From assembly GCA_949130485.1 (NCBI GenBank), contig OX422195.1, positions 5,896,566 through 5,960,565 on the forward strand: 64,000 bases of DNA, read 5' to 3'. Of this stretch, positions 12,646 to 23,224 are shown piece by piece. Each line of letters opens with the position of its first letter. Positions within the stretch are counted from its first letter, which is position 1. A program made the translations under genes and the position numbers. The notes below the pieces were generated by a model. The model did not search any database and was not told the DNA's origin. It was given only the letters and a program-made list of their open reading frames with translations. This DNA is from Agelas oroides (taxonomy: Eukaryota > Porifera > Demospongiae > Agelasida > Agelasidae).

Positions 12646-13893
12646 GTCATGGGAGGGGGGAGAGGGGAGGGTTGCACCGGGGGAAGGGGAAAGGGGGGGG
12701 GGGGGGGGAAGGGCTAGAGGTAGGTGTAGTTCGGTTGGGATTTCTGAATTGTAGAGGGTGGTGGTCAAGAGAAGTTGATGTCAACTTGGTGTCCTTTAAG
12801 GTTCTAGCTTGCAAACCATCACGAACTAATAGCCCCACACCTCCGCTTGAAACTGGAAGATGAGGGGAAGGTAGCTGTTGGATTGGTCTATGCAAATCCT
12901 GAGGGTGTGAGAAGTGAAGAAACCGAAGTACAATTTGAAAAGCTAGGAGCTGATTTGTTGGAATGCCGTAGATTGGGGTACAAAGTGGTGGTAATGGGGG
13001 ACTTCAATTAACGCACATATTGGCAGAGGAGAGGAGGAAGTCGCAAACCGGAATGGATGGAGGTTACTGAATTTAGCATGTGTAGGAAGTATGGTGATTG
13101 GTAATGAGTTGCCTGTATGTAAGGGAAGGTGGGCCTGGGAATGTGGAGACAAGAAATTGGTGATTGACTATATGTTATTCCCATAAGAGCATAGGCATGA
13201 TTTGGTGGAAATGGTAGTAGAAGACAGGGGAGTTGTTGATACAGGGTCAGATCACAATTTGGGGTGTGTTTAAGGTGGGAAATCCTAAGGAGATGAGGAG
13301 AGAAGAAAGGTTCAAGTGGAGGGTTGATGGGAGAAGCAGCTGGGATGAGTTTCAGGAAGCAATTGAGGAAGAATTTCAAGGATGGGAGGCCTGGGTGAGA
13401 GACATGGAAATCAGGGAAGTAGGAGAAGAGCTAGTTGAGAGAGTATGGGGAGAACGGAAAACAAAGGTGATGTCAGCAGTGGAAAGAGGGATTGGTAAGA
13501 AGAGGATTTCAGTGCTGTCTAAGGATTGGTGGTCAAAGGAAGTGGAGGAAGCAATCCAAACAAGGAGGGAAGCTTGTAAATGGCTAAGACAGGCTAGGAG
13601 GAGAGGAGGGGCAGTTAATGAATGCTGGAAAACATACAGAGAGAAGAGGAGGCAGGTGAAGAAGGTGATTAGAAAGGAGAAAAAGAAAAATAGGAAGAAC
13701 AAGTTGCAGAAAATCAAAGAACAAGGAGGGCCAAGTTGCAAGTTATTCTGGTCAGACTTGCAAGGGAAAAAGAAAAACCGGAGGATCACAAGGATGAGAG
13801 GGAAGGATGGAGCAGTAGTTGAAGAAACAGAACAGATTCTGGAGGTGTTGGCTAAACATGCATTGGTAGGAGCTAGGGAAGAGTCGTAATAGT

Positions 13894-15030
13894 TTGGATC
13901 CAGAGCAGGAACCAGAGCTAGTCCATGAAAGTTCAGACCTGTGCCAAGAGATAGGATGGGAGGAAGTGGTGAGGGTTTTGAAGATGCTGAAGAATGGAAA
14001 GGCACCAGGCGCAGATGGAATATTAAATGAGATGTTAATTTATGGAGGGAGCAGGATGGTGGAAAGTATGAGGTGCATGTTCAATGTAACGAGGAGAAGC
14101 CAAGTATACCTACAGGATTGGAAGAGTAGTTTTGTCGTACCACTGTTTAAGGATGGCGATCCAGAGAGTGCAAGCAACTGCAGAGGTATTCCACTGGGAA
14201 ACTGTGTTGCCAAAGTTTGGGCAAAGATTTTGACAGTTCAGCTGGGAGAATACGCAGAAGAGAATATATTGACAGATTCCCAGGGAGGGTTCAGGGCAAA
14301 ACGAAGGTGTGCAGACCAGATTATGATCTTGAGGGGTGCATGTGAGTTGAGGAAGAGAAAGAAGAAAAGTACCTGGCTGGGTTTTATGGATGTAAGTAAA
14401 GCATATGATACAGTGTGGAGGGAAGGGCTGTGGAGGAAAATGCGGGAATACGGTGTGGAAGAATCATTTGTTAGTTTGTGTGAGGGGCTGTATGAAGGGG
14501 TGCAAGCTAGCGTTCAGGTAGATGGGCAACAGTCAAGGTGGTTTAGAGTAGATGAGGGACTCCGGCAAGGCTGCCCCCTGTCACCACTCTTGTATAGTAT
14601 CTATATTATGGGAATGGTCGAAGAGTTGGAGAGAGAAAATGTAGGGGTGAAAGTGTCTGGGGTAGGGTGTGGAGCATTACTATATGCTGATGACATTGTG
14701 CTGATAGCAGAGTCAGGTGAGGAGTTGCAAAAGATGCTGGATATGGTAGGAAGATATGCAGAAATGTGGAAGTTCAGGTTCAATGCAAGGAAGAGTAAGG
14801 TGATGGTGGTAGGGAAAAAGAACAGTAGTGAAAAGTGGAAAATCGGTGATGAAGAGATGGAAGAAGTCGAGTCCTTCAAATACCTGGGTGTATGGTTTGA
14901 CCAGAGGATGAGGGGAAATGTGCAACTGGAGAAGATGGTGGAACAGGCTGAGGAATGGGCAGGCAAAGTTGAATGGATGGCAAGGGTGGATGGGGAAGAG
15001 CAAGGTCGCTTCAACGGATGTGGGACCTAG
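13894..15030 (+). pseudogene. LINE reverse transcriptase domain
   Basis: A 378-codon frame contains recognisable RT blocks: NGKAPGADGI (about 13993), the block with RCADQIMILR, FMDVSKAYDTVW with its catalytic Asp (about 14386), QGCPLSPLLYSIY (about 14568) and the YADD box (about 14683) followed by KSKVMVVG. The preceding 13233-13889 frame is Lys/Arg-rich linker. After the frame closes, homologous sequence continues in other frames (14918-15232, 15434-15834), where a C-x2-C ... H-x4-C cluster at about 15535-15595 resembles the C-terminal zinc motif of CR1/Jockey-like LINEs. Frame breaks indicate an inactive copy. Confidence 0.9.
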
Positions 15031-15918
15031 TAGCAAGGCCTGGCCTGGAACATGCAGCAGAGGTGTGGTGGCCAGGGGGAAGATAGTAGGAAAGAGGTTG
15101 GAGGCTGTACAGGATAGGTTGGGAAGAAAACTGTTGGAAGCTGGTAGAACAGTGGCAGGGGAGGCAATCCGAGGAGAGATGGGATGGAGAAAGTTAGAAG
15201 AAAGAAGAGAGGAGAAGATGTTGTACGGGTGAAGATTCTGGGAGCTAGGCAAAAAGAGGTTTGTGAAGCTGATAGAAGAAAAACTGAAAGAGTCAGGTGG
15301 AGTAGGCTGGAGGGTCAGCAGCAGCCTGGAAGAGGAAAATAGAAAACTGGCAAAAAGAGGTGGACAGGAAAAGTAGCTTCAAATGCTATAGGAAAGTTAA
15401 AGAAGAGAATGGGCCGGAGAAATACGTAGGTTCATGGGAGGGACATGGGCAGTACGGTTGAGGTTCCGGTTGAGGTCAGGTTCTGCAGGGCTGTTTGAAG
15501 ATAAAAAGAGATGTGGGATGGTGGAAGAGGACAGATGTGTGCTGTGTAATGGAGGGAATGTGGAAGATGTTAAGCATTTTGTATTGGAGTGTGAGGAGTT
15601 TGACCAGGATATAGACGTCGGCTTCTGGAAAGGATCAAGGGAATTGTGGGAGCAGAGGCGTGGGCGAAGGGATATGAAGAAGGTGATGATGACAGTCGAG
15701 TGAGATTACTGCTAGGGAGAAGAGTAGATGTGAATAGGGAGGTGATGGATGACATAGACAGGTGCATAATGAAAGAGATGGTGATGTGGTGGCAGAGGCG
15801 TAAGGTGTTGTTAACTAGCTCTTACCCCCCCTGATTACCTGGGTACCGGTGCCCCCTTCTCTCTTTCTCTCTCAGTGATCACCCTAATAAACTGGTAGCC
15901 GTATTTATTTATTTATCA

Positions 15919-16029
15919 TATCACCAAGTTGTATACGTATGCCATTTAAAAACCTGCCACGTACATGTACTGTGATGGCCCTTACGGGTTCAACTATTCC
16001 AATTAAATCATTGACAGTTATCCCTAACA
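15919..16029. other. Short spacer after the LINE
   Basis: About 110 bp without recognisable features separates the LINE tail from stray satellite monomers. Confidence 0.4.
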
Positions 16030-16365
16030 CTAAGTAAAAGTTGCACTAATGCAAGTAGCATATCAGCAAAAAGCTAAGGGAATAGAGAGTTTAAAAATGT
16101 AAGCTCTCAGTCTGTGCAATAAAACAACCAATCTCCACATACCAGCTAGAAAATCCTTTTCATACAAGGTCGTTTAATGCCGAATCAGCGCAAACATTGA
16201 AAATTCAAGCAAATTGACGGCTAAGCCTAATGCTAAGTAAATGTTGCACTAATGCAAGTAGCATATCAACAAGAAGCTAAGGGAATAGAGAGTTTATTAA
16301 AAATGTAAGCTTTCAATCTGTGCAATCTCTACAGCCTGCTAGCAAATCCTTTTCATACAAGGTTG
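16030..16365. repeat. Two stray subfamily-B satellite monomers
   Basis: GTTGCACTAATGCAAGTAGC recurs at 16040 and 16243 (203 bp apart), followed each time by a GCTAAGGGAATAGAGAGTTT block as in the 4.2-9.2 kb array. They lie 6.8 kb from the main array, beyond the transposon cluster, and are clearly diverged from it. Confidence 0.9.
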
Positions 16366-16608
16366 ATTAATTAAAGATTGCAATTGTTTTTTTTGTCATT
16401 GAACACCAACCTAATCTGTGTAGTGGTATCACCATAGGTACATAATTACAATGAATTAATGTATCAAACACAAGGATGCATTTAAAAAGTTAATTATATA
16501 CATGATTAAAAGTTGTGGACAAACAGTAATAATCTCAACCAAAGTAGTTAGCTGTATGTACTAACTACAGCCTAAGCTACATGGACAGGTCTGCATGGGA
16601 ATTACTAT

Positions 16609-18153
16609 TTAAGGAAGAAAAGGGCCCCAGAAGCCACCATATTTGTTGAGAGCAGCATTGCATGCTTCAGGCCGCCATGGATGTCCACGATCTGGCTCGA
16701 AACGGGTAGATCTATACTCTGTCAGCTTTGATTTCATTTTATGTAACACATCAGGCATTGATTTAGCAAGGTTGACATGTTCTTCTGGATCCTTGCGAAT
16801 GTTATAAAGGCAGCCAGTCTCGCCACAATGTTCAACTCCCTGAACTCCTCCTTGTGGATTAGTATTGTTGGGATAAACAGGTCCAGTCCATCCAGCAAGC
16901 TTAATATCTCCTGTTAGAATTTTGTAATCTCCACTGATCAAAGTGGCATTGCTTATTGGAATATCAGTGCGGGGTGAGGTGGAGTTTTGTCCAGAGATGA
17001 GGGGCCACATGTTGAGACTGTCAATAGGAGGGAGATTGGCTTTTGCTGCTCTCTCATCTGTTGGATCGACACCAGCCAGAGCACAGAATGTGGCATACCA
17101 GTCTGCTATGTGGATGTATCCTTCAGTCTTTTTACCTCTCATCTGTTCAGGAAGGTAACCTCCAGATACGAATGCATTCGCTCGAACACCACCCTGCCAA
17201 TCAGAATGTTTACCACCTTTGAGGGGGTAATTATTAGCAGCAGCACTTGTTGTGACTGGTCCACCATTGTCACTGCTGGTTATAAAGAGTACATCATTCC
17301 ACATTTGTTTGTCTTGAAGAGCTTGTATCATTTCACCAACAACAACATCCAAGTACTTGACCATTGCATGATAAACTCGACGTAGGTCATTGTCAATGAA
17401 ATCAAACATTTCCAAGTAATATTTTGGTACCTGATATGGCTTATGTACAATGTGAGGAGCATAGTAGAGAAAGAGCGGTGTGGAGGGATCGTGGTTGGTG
17501 ATTATCTCATGTAACCTTACTCTGAACAGTGTTTCTTCATAATCTGTTCCAACACTGCTGGTAGCCGGCTTGTCTGTTTCCCAAAGATCTACAATTGGAG
17601 TGCCATTGCAGTCCCCATCATCTGTCTCATTGTAGTAGTCATTAGCAGCATTCAGGTAGCCAAATGATGTGTTAAACCCTCGTCCAGTGGGGATATGTTC
17701 AGTTGTAGCCATTCCAACATGCCACTTCCCAACTTGATAAGCAGCATAGCCGGCCTCTTTCATCTTTGTAGCTATAATAGTCATGTTAAGTGGAATACCG
17801 CCATATCCAGACACCTTGTCTTTAGGGTTGTAGCAAACCTCACACGAAACATCATTGACATGGATTGGTAGTCTCCCACTTAAGAATGCTGATCGGGATG
17901 GTGAGCACCAATTGTACACATAGTGTTGGTCTAGTTGTAGTCCTTCTTTCGCCAAACTGTCAATGTTTGGGGTGCTGATATCTCGAGTTGGAGTCTCACG
18001 ATGGTAACCAACATTTGCCCATCCCCAGTCATCCACCATCATGAAGACAACATGTGGCTTTTTCGTCGGTACCAGAGGTTGATGATGAGAGCTGTTTGGT
18101 ACAGCTGAAGCAAAAGGTGCTAGCAGTACTAAACACACTACTAAGATCAACAT
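16609..18153 (-). CDS. Arylsulfatase (ARSB/I/J-like), copy 1
   Basis: Intronless 514-residue secreted or lysosomal sulfatase, expected to hydrolyse sulfate esters of glycans. A signal peptide covers about residues 1-18 (hydrophobic, ending ASA). The metal-binding pair is Asp41-Asp42 (MVDDWGW). The formylglycine site is Cys83 in CSPSR, followed by LSGR. Lys143 and His145 lie in GKWHVG, His237 in HIVH, Asp295-Asn296 in SSDNGG, and a Lys in LKGGK near 312-315. All expected catalytic residues are present, so it looks active once the Cys is modified. It is first in a tandem minus-strand array with two paralogues, suggesting local duplication. Part of its coding sequence is nearly identical to the paralogues (gene conversion). 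The substrate cannot be told from sequence. Confidence 0.93.
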   Translation of the reverse strand: MLILVVCLVLLAPFASAVPNSSHHQPLVPTKKPHVVFMMVDDWGWANVGYHRETPTRDISTPNIDSLAKEGLQLDQHYVYNWCSPSRSAFLSGRLPIHVNDVSCEVCYNPKDKVSGYGGIPLNMTIIATKMKEAGYAAYQVGKWHVGMATTEHIPTGRGFNTSFGYLNAANDYYNETDDGDCNGTPIVDLWETDKPATSSVGTDYEETLFRVRLHEIITNHDPSTPLFLYYAPHIVHKPYQVPKYYLEMFDFIDNDLRRVYHAMVKYLDVVVGEMIQALQDKQMWNDVLFITSSDNGGPVTTSAAANNYPLKGGKHSDWQGGVRANAFVSGGYLPEQMRGKKTEGYIHIADWYATFCALAGVDPTDERAAKANLPPIDSLNMWPLISGQNSTSPRTDIPISNATLISGDYKILTGDIKLAGWTGPVYPNNTNPQGGVQGVEHCGETGCLYNIRKDPEEHVNLAKSMPDVLHKMKSKLTEYRSTRFEPDRGHPWRPEACNAALNKYGGFWGPFLP

Positions 18154-18210
18154 GGTGCAGGCTAGCTATCTAGTACCTATACAGTATATTCTATGCAACC
18201 CTCACACTTG

Positions 18211-18220
18211 CTATATATAA
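18211..18220 (-). promoter_or_regulatory. TATA-box candidate of sulfatase copy 1
   Basis: On the minus strand TTATATATAG lies about 58 nt before the start codon. A similar TATATATAG string precedes the start of the sulfatase relic at about 19173-19182, so this core promoter seems to have been duplicated with the gene. Confidence 0.4.
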
Positions 18221-18443
18221 TGTCATAGAAAAATATTTCTTCAATGAATTGCATTCCCATAGGCATATGATCACAATGAATTTTTTACATACCAAACATG
18301 TCCAGAAAAACATGTTCATTGATGCATAGCCATATGTCTTGATCTACATTATTGTACACAAACATTAATGATCTCAAACTCTAGTAGCTAGCTAAATGTA
18401 TTGCTAGTTAACGAACTATAGCCTTACACTGTAAAAAGCACTT

Positions 18444-18840
18444 GGGTTACTTCAACCACATTTTTAAGGTTGTCTCAGTTGCATCAGTATGACCAAGGAA
18501 TGCTACCAAATAGGTTTCCTTGAAAGTTCATTGAGGAGCTTCTTCTTTAATTACATTAGGTAGTCTCTTTTTTTCCAAAAGACCTATTTGGCTACATTCC
18601 TAGCATTTCTACCACAACCATGTAACCAAGGAACTCTCCAGGGGAGGGGGGGGCAGTTGTATAAGCTCAAAGAAACAACAAACCTCACCAAAAATGCTGA
18701 TTTATAGGCTTTCTGAGAGATAGGGAAAAGGAAGCTTCTCAACTACACTCTGATTTGAATTGTAAGCACTCCTTGAAGTTTACATGTCATGCACACAAAT
18801 GGAATGCAACTGAGGTGACCAAAATATGGTTGAAGTAACC
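18444..18840. mobile_element. 397-bp MITE between sulfatase copies
   Basis: The left end GGTTACTTCAACCACATTTT is mirrored by AAAATATGGTTGAAGTAACC on the right, and the complementarity continues inward (CTCAGTTGCAT against ATGCAACTGAG), giving terminal repeats of about 45 bp. Its right end abuts the truncated sulfatase relic, so insertion or an associated deletion removed the rest of that gene copy. Confidence 0.8.
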
Positions 18841-18862
18841 TAAACAGAGTAGCTACATATTA

Positions 18863-19142
18863 GGTAACCAACAATTGCCCATCCCCAGTCATCCGCCATC
18901 ATGAAGACAATATGTGGCTTTTTGGTCGGTACCAGAGGTTGATGATGAGATCGGATAACCATGCCGGCCATTCAGTGAATGTCAAACTCGGATAACCATT
19001 CGGTGAATGTCAAACTCGGATAACTATTCGGTGAATGTCAAACTCAGATAACCATTCGGTGAATGTCAAACTCAGCTGTTCAGCACAGTGGAAGCAAGAG
19101 GTGCTAGAAGTACTAAGCATGCACGCTACTAAGATGAACATA
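18863..19142 (-). pseudogene. Relic of a fourth sulfatase (5' end only)
   Basis: 18863-18951 matches copy 1 at about 18004-18089 (the segment encoding the VDDWGWANVG region), and 19074-19142 matches the signal-peptide end of copy 1 (18089-18153). Between them lies an insertion of four tandem about 30-bp repeats. The remainder of the gene (active-site Cys onward) is absent, cut at the edge of the 18444-18840 MITE. It still has an ATG and an upstream TATA-like string but cannot encode a sulfatase. Confidence 0.85.
18952..19073. repeat. Four copies of a 30-bp tandem repeat inside the sulfatase relic
   Basis: The unit TCGGATAACCATTCGGTGAA plus TGTCAAACTC is repeated four times with few changes, splitting the relic's signal-peptide coding region. 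Confidence 0.9.
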
Positions 19143-19500
19143 GTGGTGGATAAAGCTATACCTATAGCACTTCTATATATATTGTTATAGCTTGCAGCTT
19201 GTATGTAACACTCTTTAAGTAAATAGTTCTTGTTGATGAATGTCATTACTATAAGCACATGATCTGTATGAATTTTTTATGCCTGAGCAATATTGTGTAC
19301 TTTTGTACTATTAATTCCTGAGCTATGGATATGCACATTGTGAAGCAATTTAGTGCTCATTGCATAATCACTTTGCCTCATGCAGTGAACACAGTTTTCA
19401 AAATTTAATGCAAGAATGGCTGCTTCAAAACTGCCGGCATTCAATATGGATGCATAATAAATGCACATTAAAGTTCTGCAGTGCTATAATTATAAGCACA

Positions 19501-21066
19501 CTAAGGTAAAAATGGTCCCCAGAACCCACCATACTTATTTAAAGCGGTGTCACATGCTCCAGGCCATATACCACCACGGTCGGGGTTGAAGTGACTATCT
19601 CTATACTTTTGTAGTTTTGTTCTTATCTCTTTTAACATGTCTGGCATCTCTTGAGCTAAATTGACGCGTTCTTCTGGATCTTCCATGATGTTGTATAGAC
19701 ACCCACTATCTCCACATTGTTCAACTGCTGCAATACCTCCATCTGGGTGTGTCTCATTTGGGTACACTGGTCCAGTCCAGCCAGCATCTTTTATTGTACC
19801 AATAAGGATCTTGTAGTCACCACTGATCAATGCAGTCATACTTAATGGAATATCTGTCCGAGGTGAGGTGGAGTTTTGTCCAGAGATGAGGGGCCACATG
19901 TTGAGACTGTCAATAGGAGGGAGGTTGGCTTTTGCTGCTCTCTCATCTGTTGGATCGACACCAGCCAGAGCACAGAATGTGGCATACCAGTCAGCTATGT
20001 GGATGTATCCTTCAGTCTTTTTACCTCTCATCTGTTCAGGAAGGTAACCTCCAGATACGAATGCATTTGCTCGAACACCACCCTGCCAATCTGTATGTTT
20101 GCCACCTTTGAGGGGGTAATTATTAGCAGCATGGTTACTGCTGACTGGTCCACCATTGTCACTGCTGGTAATGAAAAGCAGATTATCCCACATTCCTTTT
20201 TTATTTAGAGCATCCAGAATTTCCCCTACATTGTCATCCAAGTATTTTACCATTGCATGATAAACCTGCCTTAGCTTGTCATCAATGAAATCAAACATCT
20301 TCAGGTATGCTTCAGGAACTTCATATGGCATGTGAACTATGTGGGGAGCATAATAGAGGAAGAGAGGAGTTGAAGGGTCATGATTGTTGATCACTTCAAG
20401 AACACGCTCTTTGAAGAGGCCCTCTTCATAATTGTCTGGGCCGGTCCCATTCATACCCATGGCTGGTTTGTCTGTATCCCACAGATCAACAATTGGAGTA
20501 CCACTGCATTCCCCTTCTGTCTCATTGAAGTAATCATTTGCGTGATGAAAGTATCCTAATGAAGTGTCGAATCCTCGCCCCTTTGGTGTATGATCAGGTG
20601 TGGCCATTCCTGCATCCCATTTCCCAACTTGATGTGTAGCATATCCAGCCTCCTTCAACTTTGTTGCTATTACAGTCATATTGCGAGGTATACCTGTATA
20701 CCCTGATACAGGATCCTTCGGATTATAGCAACTCTGACTTGTATCTGCATCATTGACATGGATTGGTAGTCTTCCACTTAAAAGAGCTGCACGAGATGGC
20801 GAACAATAGTTGTAAACATAGTGTTGGTCTAGCTGTAGTCCATTCTTCACCAAACTGTCAATGTTTGGGGTGCTAATATCTCGAGTTGGAGTCTCACGAT
20901 GATAGCCTACATTAGCCCATCCCCAGTCATCTACCAGCATGAACACAATATGTGGCTTCTCTTCGCGATGGCCATAGTCAGCAAAGGTAACAGTGTTGAC
21001 CAGAAAGCTATAGAGTAGTAGCAGCAAGATGATGTGGGACATCTTGAAACCGACAATCTGAATCAA
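19501..21066 (-). CDS. Arylsulfatase-like, copy 2, with catalytic His replaced by Asp
   Basis: Intronless 521-codon paralogue of copy 1. A second Met at residue 9 sits directly before the hydrophobic signal (IILLLLLYSFLV), so the real start may be there. Most catalytic positions are intact: Asp46-Asp47 (VDDWGW), formylglycine Cys88 (CSPSR), His in HIVH, SSDNGG and LKGGK. However, the sulfatase signature reads GKWDAG instead of GKWHAG/GKWHVG: the His that in arylsulfatase B contacts the substrate sulfate (His147) is Asp151 here, caused by one base (cat to gat, about 20613). It may be catalytically altered, dead or regulatory. It shares a near-identical internal tract with copies 1 and 3. Confidence 0.92.
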   Translation of the reverse strand: MIQIVGFKMSHIILLLLLYSFLVNTVTFADYGHREEKPHIVFMLVDDWGWANVGYHRETPTRDISTPNIDSLVKNGLQLDQHYVYNYCSPSRAALLSGRLPIHVNDADTSQSCYNPKDPVSGYTGIPRNMTVIATKLKEAGYATHQVGKWDAGMATPDHTPKGRGFDTSLGYFHHANDYFNETEGECSGTPIVDLWDTDKPAMGMNGTGPDNYEEGLFKERVLEVINNHDPSTPLFLYYAPHIVHMPYEVPEAYLKMFDFIDDKLRQVYHAMVKYLDDNVGEILDALNKKGMWDNLLFITSSDNGGPVSSNHAANNYPLKGGKHTDWQGGVRANAFVSGGYLPEQMRGKKTEGYIHIADWYATFCALAGVDPTDERAAKANLPPIDSLNMWPLISGQNSTSPRTDIPLSMTALISGDYKILIGTIKDAGWTGPVYPNETHPDGGIAAVEQCGDSGCLYNIMEDPEERVNLAQEMPDMLKEIRTKLQKYRDSHFNPDRGGIWPGACDTALNKYGGFWGPFLP

Positions 21067-21469
21067 GTACTCTAGTTGGGCCTATACCGACAGTATCCGC
21101 CCACCTCCCGCAGTATCTGACCACGATCTGGACTCGTTCAGCGTATGTGCGTATAGCAACGTGTCCGATGCGTGCAAAGTGTTGAGCTATAAATGTAAGT
21201 AGTGCACGCTTGATATATACTCGACTGGGGGTACCTTATTATACACCTATCAGCTAGTGGCTGCAGGGTACTTTATATATATGTGGGACGTTCTCAGAGC
21301 TATGGTTACCGCTTTGGTTATAAAGTAACGCACACAATTTCAGCATCATTTACAGAAATGATGCAGTATACCAATACTATATTCATGTGAATAACAGTAC
21401 TAGTCACTAAGTCATATAAGTATTACACATAGCTGGTATAGACTCAACGTAATACATGACTTGCAAGTA

Positions 21470-22995
21470 TTAGGGAAGAAAAGGTCCCCAAAAACAACCG
21501 TACTTGTTAATTGCAATATTACAAGCTTCAGGCCACTTGTGACCACGATTAGGGTTAAAGTACGTGGCTTGATATTGGACTAACTTGGCTTGCATCTCTT
21601 TCAGCTTATCTGGCATTGCTGAAGCAAGGTTAACATGCTCAGTGGGGTCTTCCTTAATATTGAAGAGACATCCATTTCCACAGTGTTCTGTTATGAATCT
21701 CCCAGGTTGGGTTGTGGTATTCGGAGAGTGTGGTCCAGTCCATGTAGCTACAGAAATATCACCTGTAAGAATTTTGTAGTCTCCACTGACTAGTGTGACA
21801 TTGCTTAATGGAATATCTGTGCGTGGTGAGGTGGAGTTTTGTCCAGAGATGAGGGGCCACATGTTGAGACTGTCAATAGGAGGGAGGTTGGCTTTTGCTG
21901 CTCTCTCATCTGTTGGATCGACACCAGCCAGACCACAGAATGTGGCATACCAGTCCGCTATGTGGATGTATCCTTCAGTCTTTTTACCTCTCATCTGCTC
22001 AGGAAGGTAACCTCCCGATACGAATGCATTCACTCGAACACCTCCCTGCCAATCTGAGAACTTTCCACCCTTCAGAGGATAGTTATTGGCACCACCATTA
22101 ATCGGTCCACCATTGTCGCTACTGACAACAAACAGGAGGTTTTCCCACATGTTGCGCTTCTTAAGAGCATCTGTCACATTGCCAAGAACATCATCCAGAT
22201 ACTTAACCATGGCATGGTACTTTCGTCGTGTTGCATCATCAATGAAGTTATACATGTCAAGATAGTTCTCTGGTACTTCAAGAGGTCCATGCACTATATG
22301 TGCCGCATAGTACAGAAACAGAGGTGTAGAAGTGTCATGGTTATAACATGAAGAACATGCTCTTTAAACAGAGCCTCCTCGTAATGTTGGACACCAGTCC
22401 CATTTGCTCCATGTGCTGGTTTATCAGTATCCCATAGATCTACTATAGAAGTCTCATTACACTTATCAAAGTCTATCTCTGTGTAGTAATCATTGGCATA
22501 GTTGAAGTAGCCGAAGGAAGATTGAAATCCACGGCCAGTCGGGATGTGATCCGGTGTCGCCCCACCAGCATGCCATTTCCCAACTTGATGAGTAGCATAG
22601 CCAGCTTCCCTCATCTTTGTAGCAATACCAGTCATGTTACGCGGAATACCCGCAAATCCAGATACCGGATCTTTAGGATTGTAGGTATCAATTTGATCGT
22701 TCTTGTCGTTGACATGAATGGGCAATCTTCCACTCAAGAGACTCGATCGTGATGGCGAACAAAACTGGTATACATAATGTTGGTCCAGCTCTAATCCTTG
22801 GTTTCTCAAACTGTCAAAGTTTGGGGTATCGACTTCTCTAGTTGGTGGATTGCGGTGGTATCCTACGTTTGCCCACCCCCAGTCATCCACCATGAAAAAC
22901 ACAATATGTGGTTTTTCGGCTGGGGATTGCCCATTAGATATTCCCAAATTAGTACTCAGACTCAGAAGGAGAAGACGTACTAAAGTAGTCATCAT
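21470..22995 (-). pseudogene. Arylsulfatase-like, copy 3, frameshifted
   Basis: Third paralogue. The first frame starts at 22995 (MMTTLVRLLLLSLS signal peptide), contains VDDWGW, CSPSR/LSGR and GKWHAG, and leaves frame after the VLHVI segment near 22340. The second frame, to 21470, resumes with the HGPLEVPENYL region and has SSDNGG and the Lys of LKGGK. Alignment with copy 2 implies a 4-nt loss (tcatgattgttgatcac against tcatggttataac on the plus strand, 22335-22349). Apart from this single break the protein would be complete with all catalytic residues, so it is a very young pseudogene or a sequencing error. A long upstream frame through the 23.2-24.3 kb minisatellite is fortuitous. Confidence 0.85.
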
Positions 22996-23224
22996 TGTCA
23001 GTAATGTCCTGTAGTTACGAGTCTCAATCTCCGAAAGAGCGCTTAAAATCCGTGCAGGCGCGGCGCTGCATGGTTCGTCAAATGAGCTCCACCCCTCCTT
23101 TTTCGCGTCTCCTGGAAGGGGCGTGGCTTGCAGGGCTCTGCAGAATTTTCTGTCGGGATTCCCAAGGAAACACTCAAATGCTTCGCGCGTAAAAGGAAGG
23201 GCTATAGCAGTGAAAGGAAGAGCT

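Larger units (their letters stand above)
12150..15918 (+). mobile_element. Decayed APE-type non-LTR retrotransposon (LINE)
   Basis: In order it has a PHD-like zinc finger (12200-12360), an apurinic-endonuclease-like segment (about 12870-13265), a reverse transcriptase (13894-15030), a C-terminal Cys-His cluster and a 3' tail with AATAAA near 15887 and TATTTATTTATTTA at 15903. The GDFN motif of the endonuclease is at about 12997 and a GSDHNL-like motif at about 13244. Stops and frameshifts interrupt it after GDFN, between the endonuclease and RT (stop at about 13887) and after the RT. The organisation fits the CR1/Jockey-like group; I cannot name the clade. The 5' boundary is uncertain. Confidence 0.9.

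Noticed and set aside
16943-22101. Plus-strand frames inside the sulfatase genes
   Set aside because: Antisense shadows, repeated because the genes are paralogous; no independent features.
16609-22995. Recent bacterial origin of the intronless sulfatases
   Set aside because: Lack of introns hints at it, but sequence features (ARSB-like motifs, signal peptides, base composition like the surroundings) do not single out a bacterial source.
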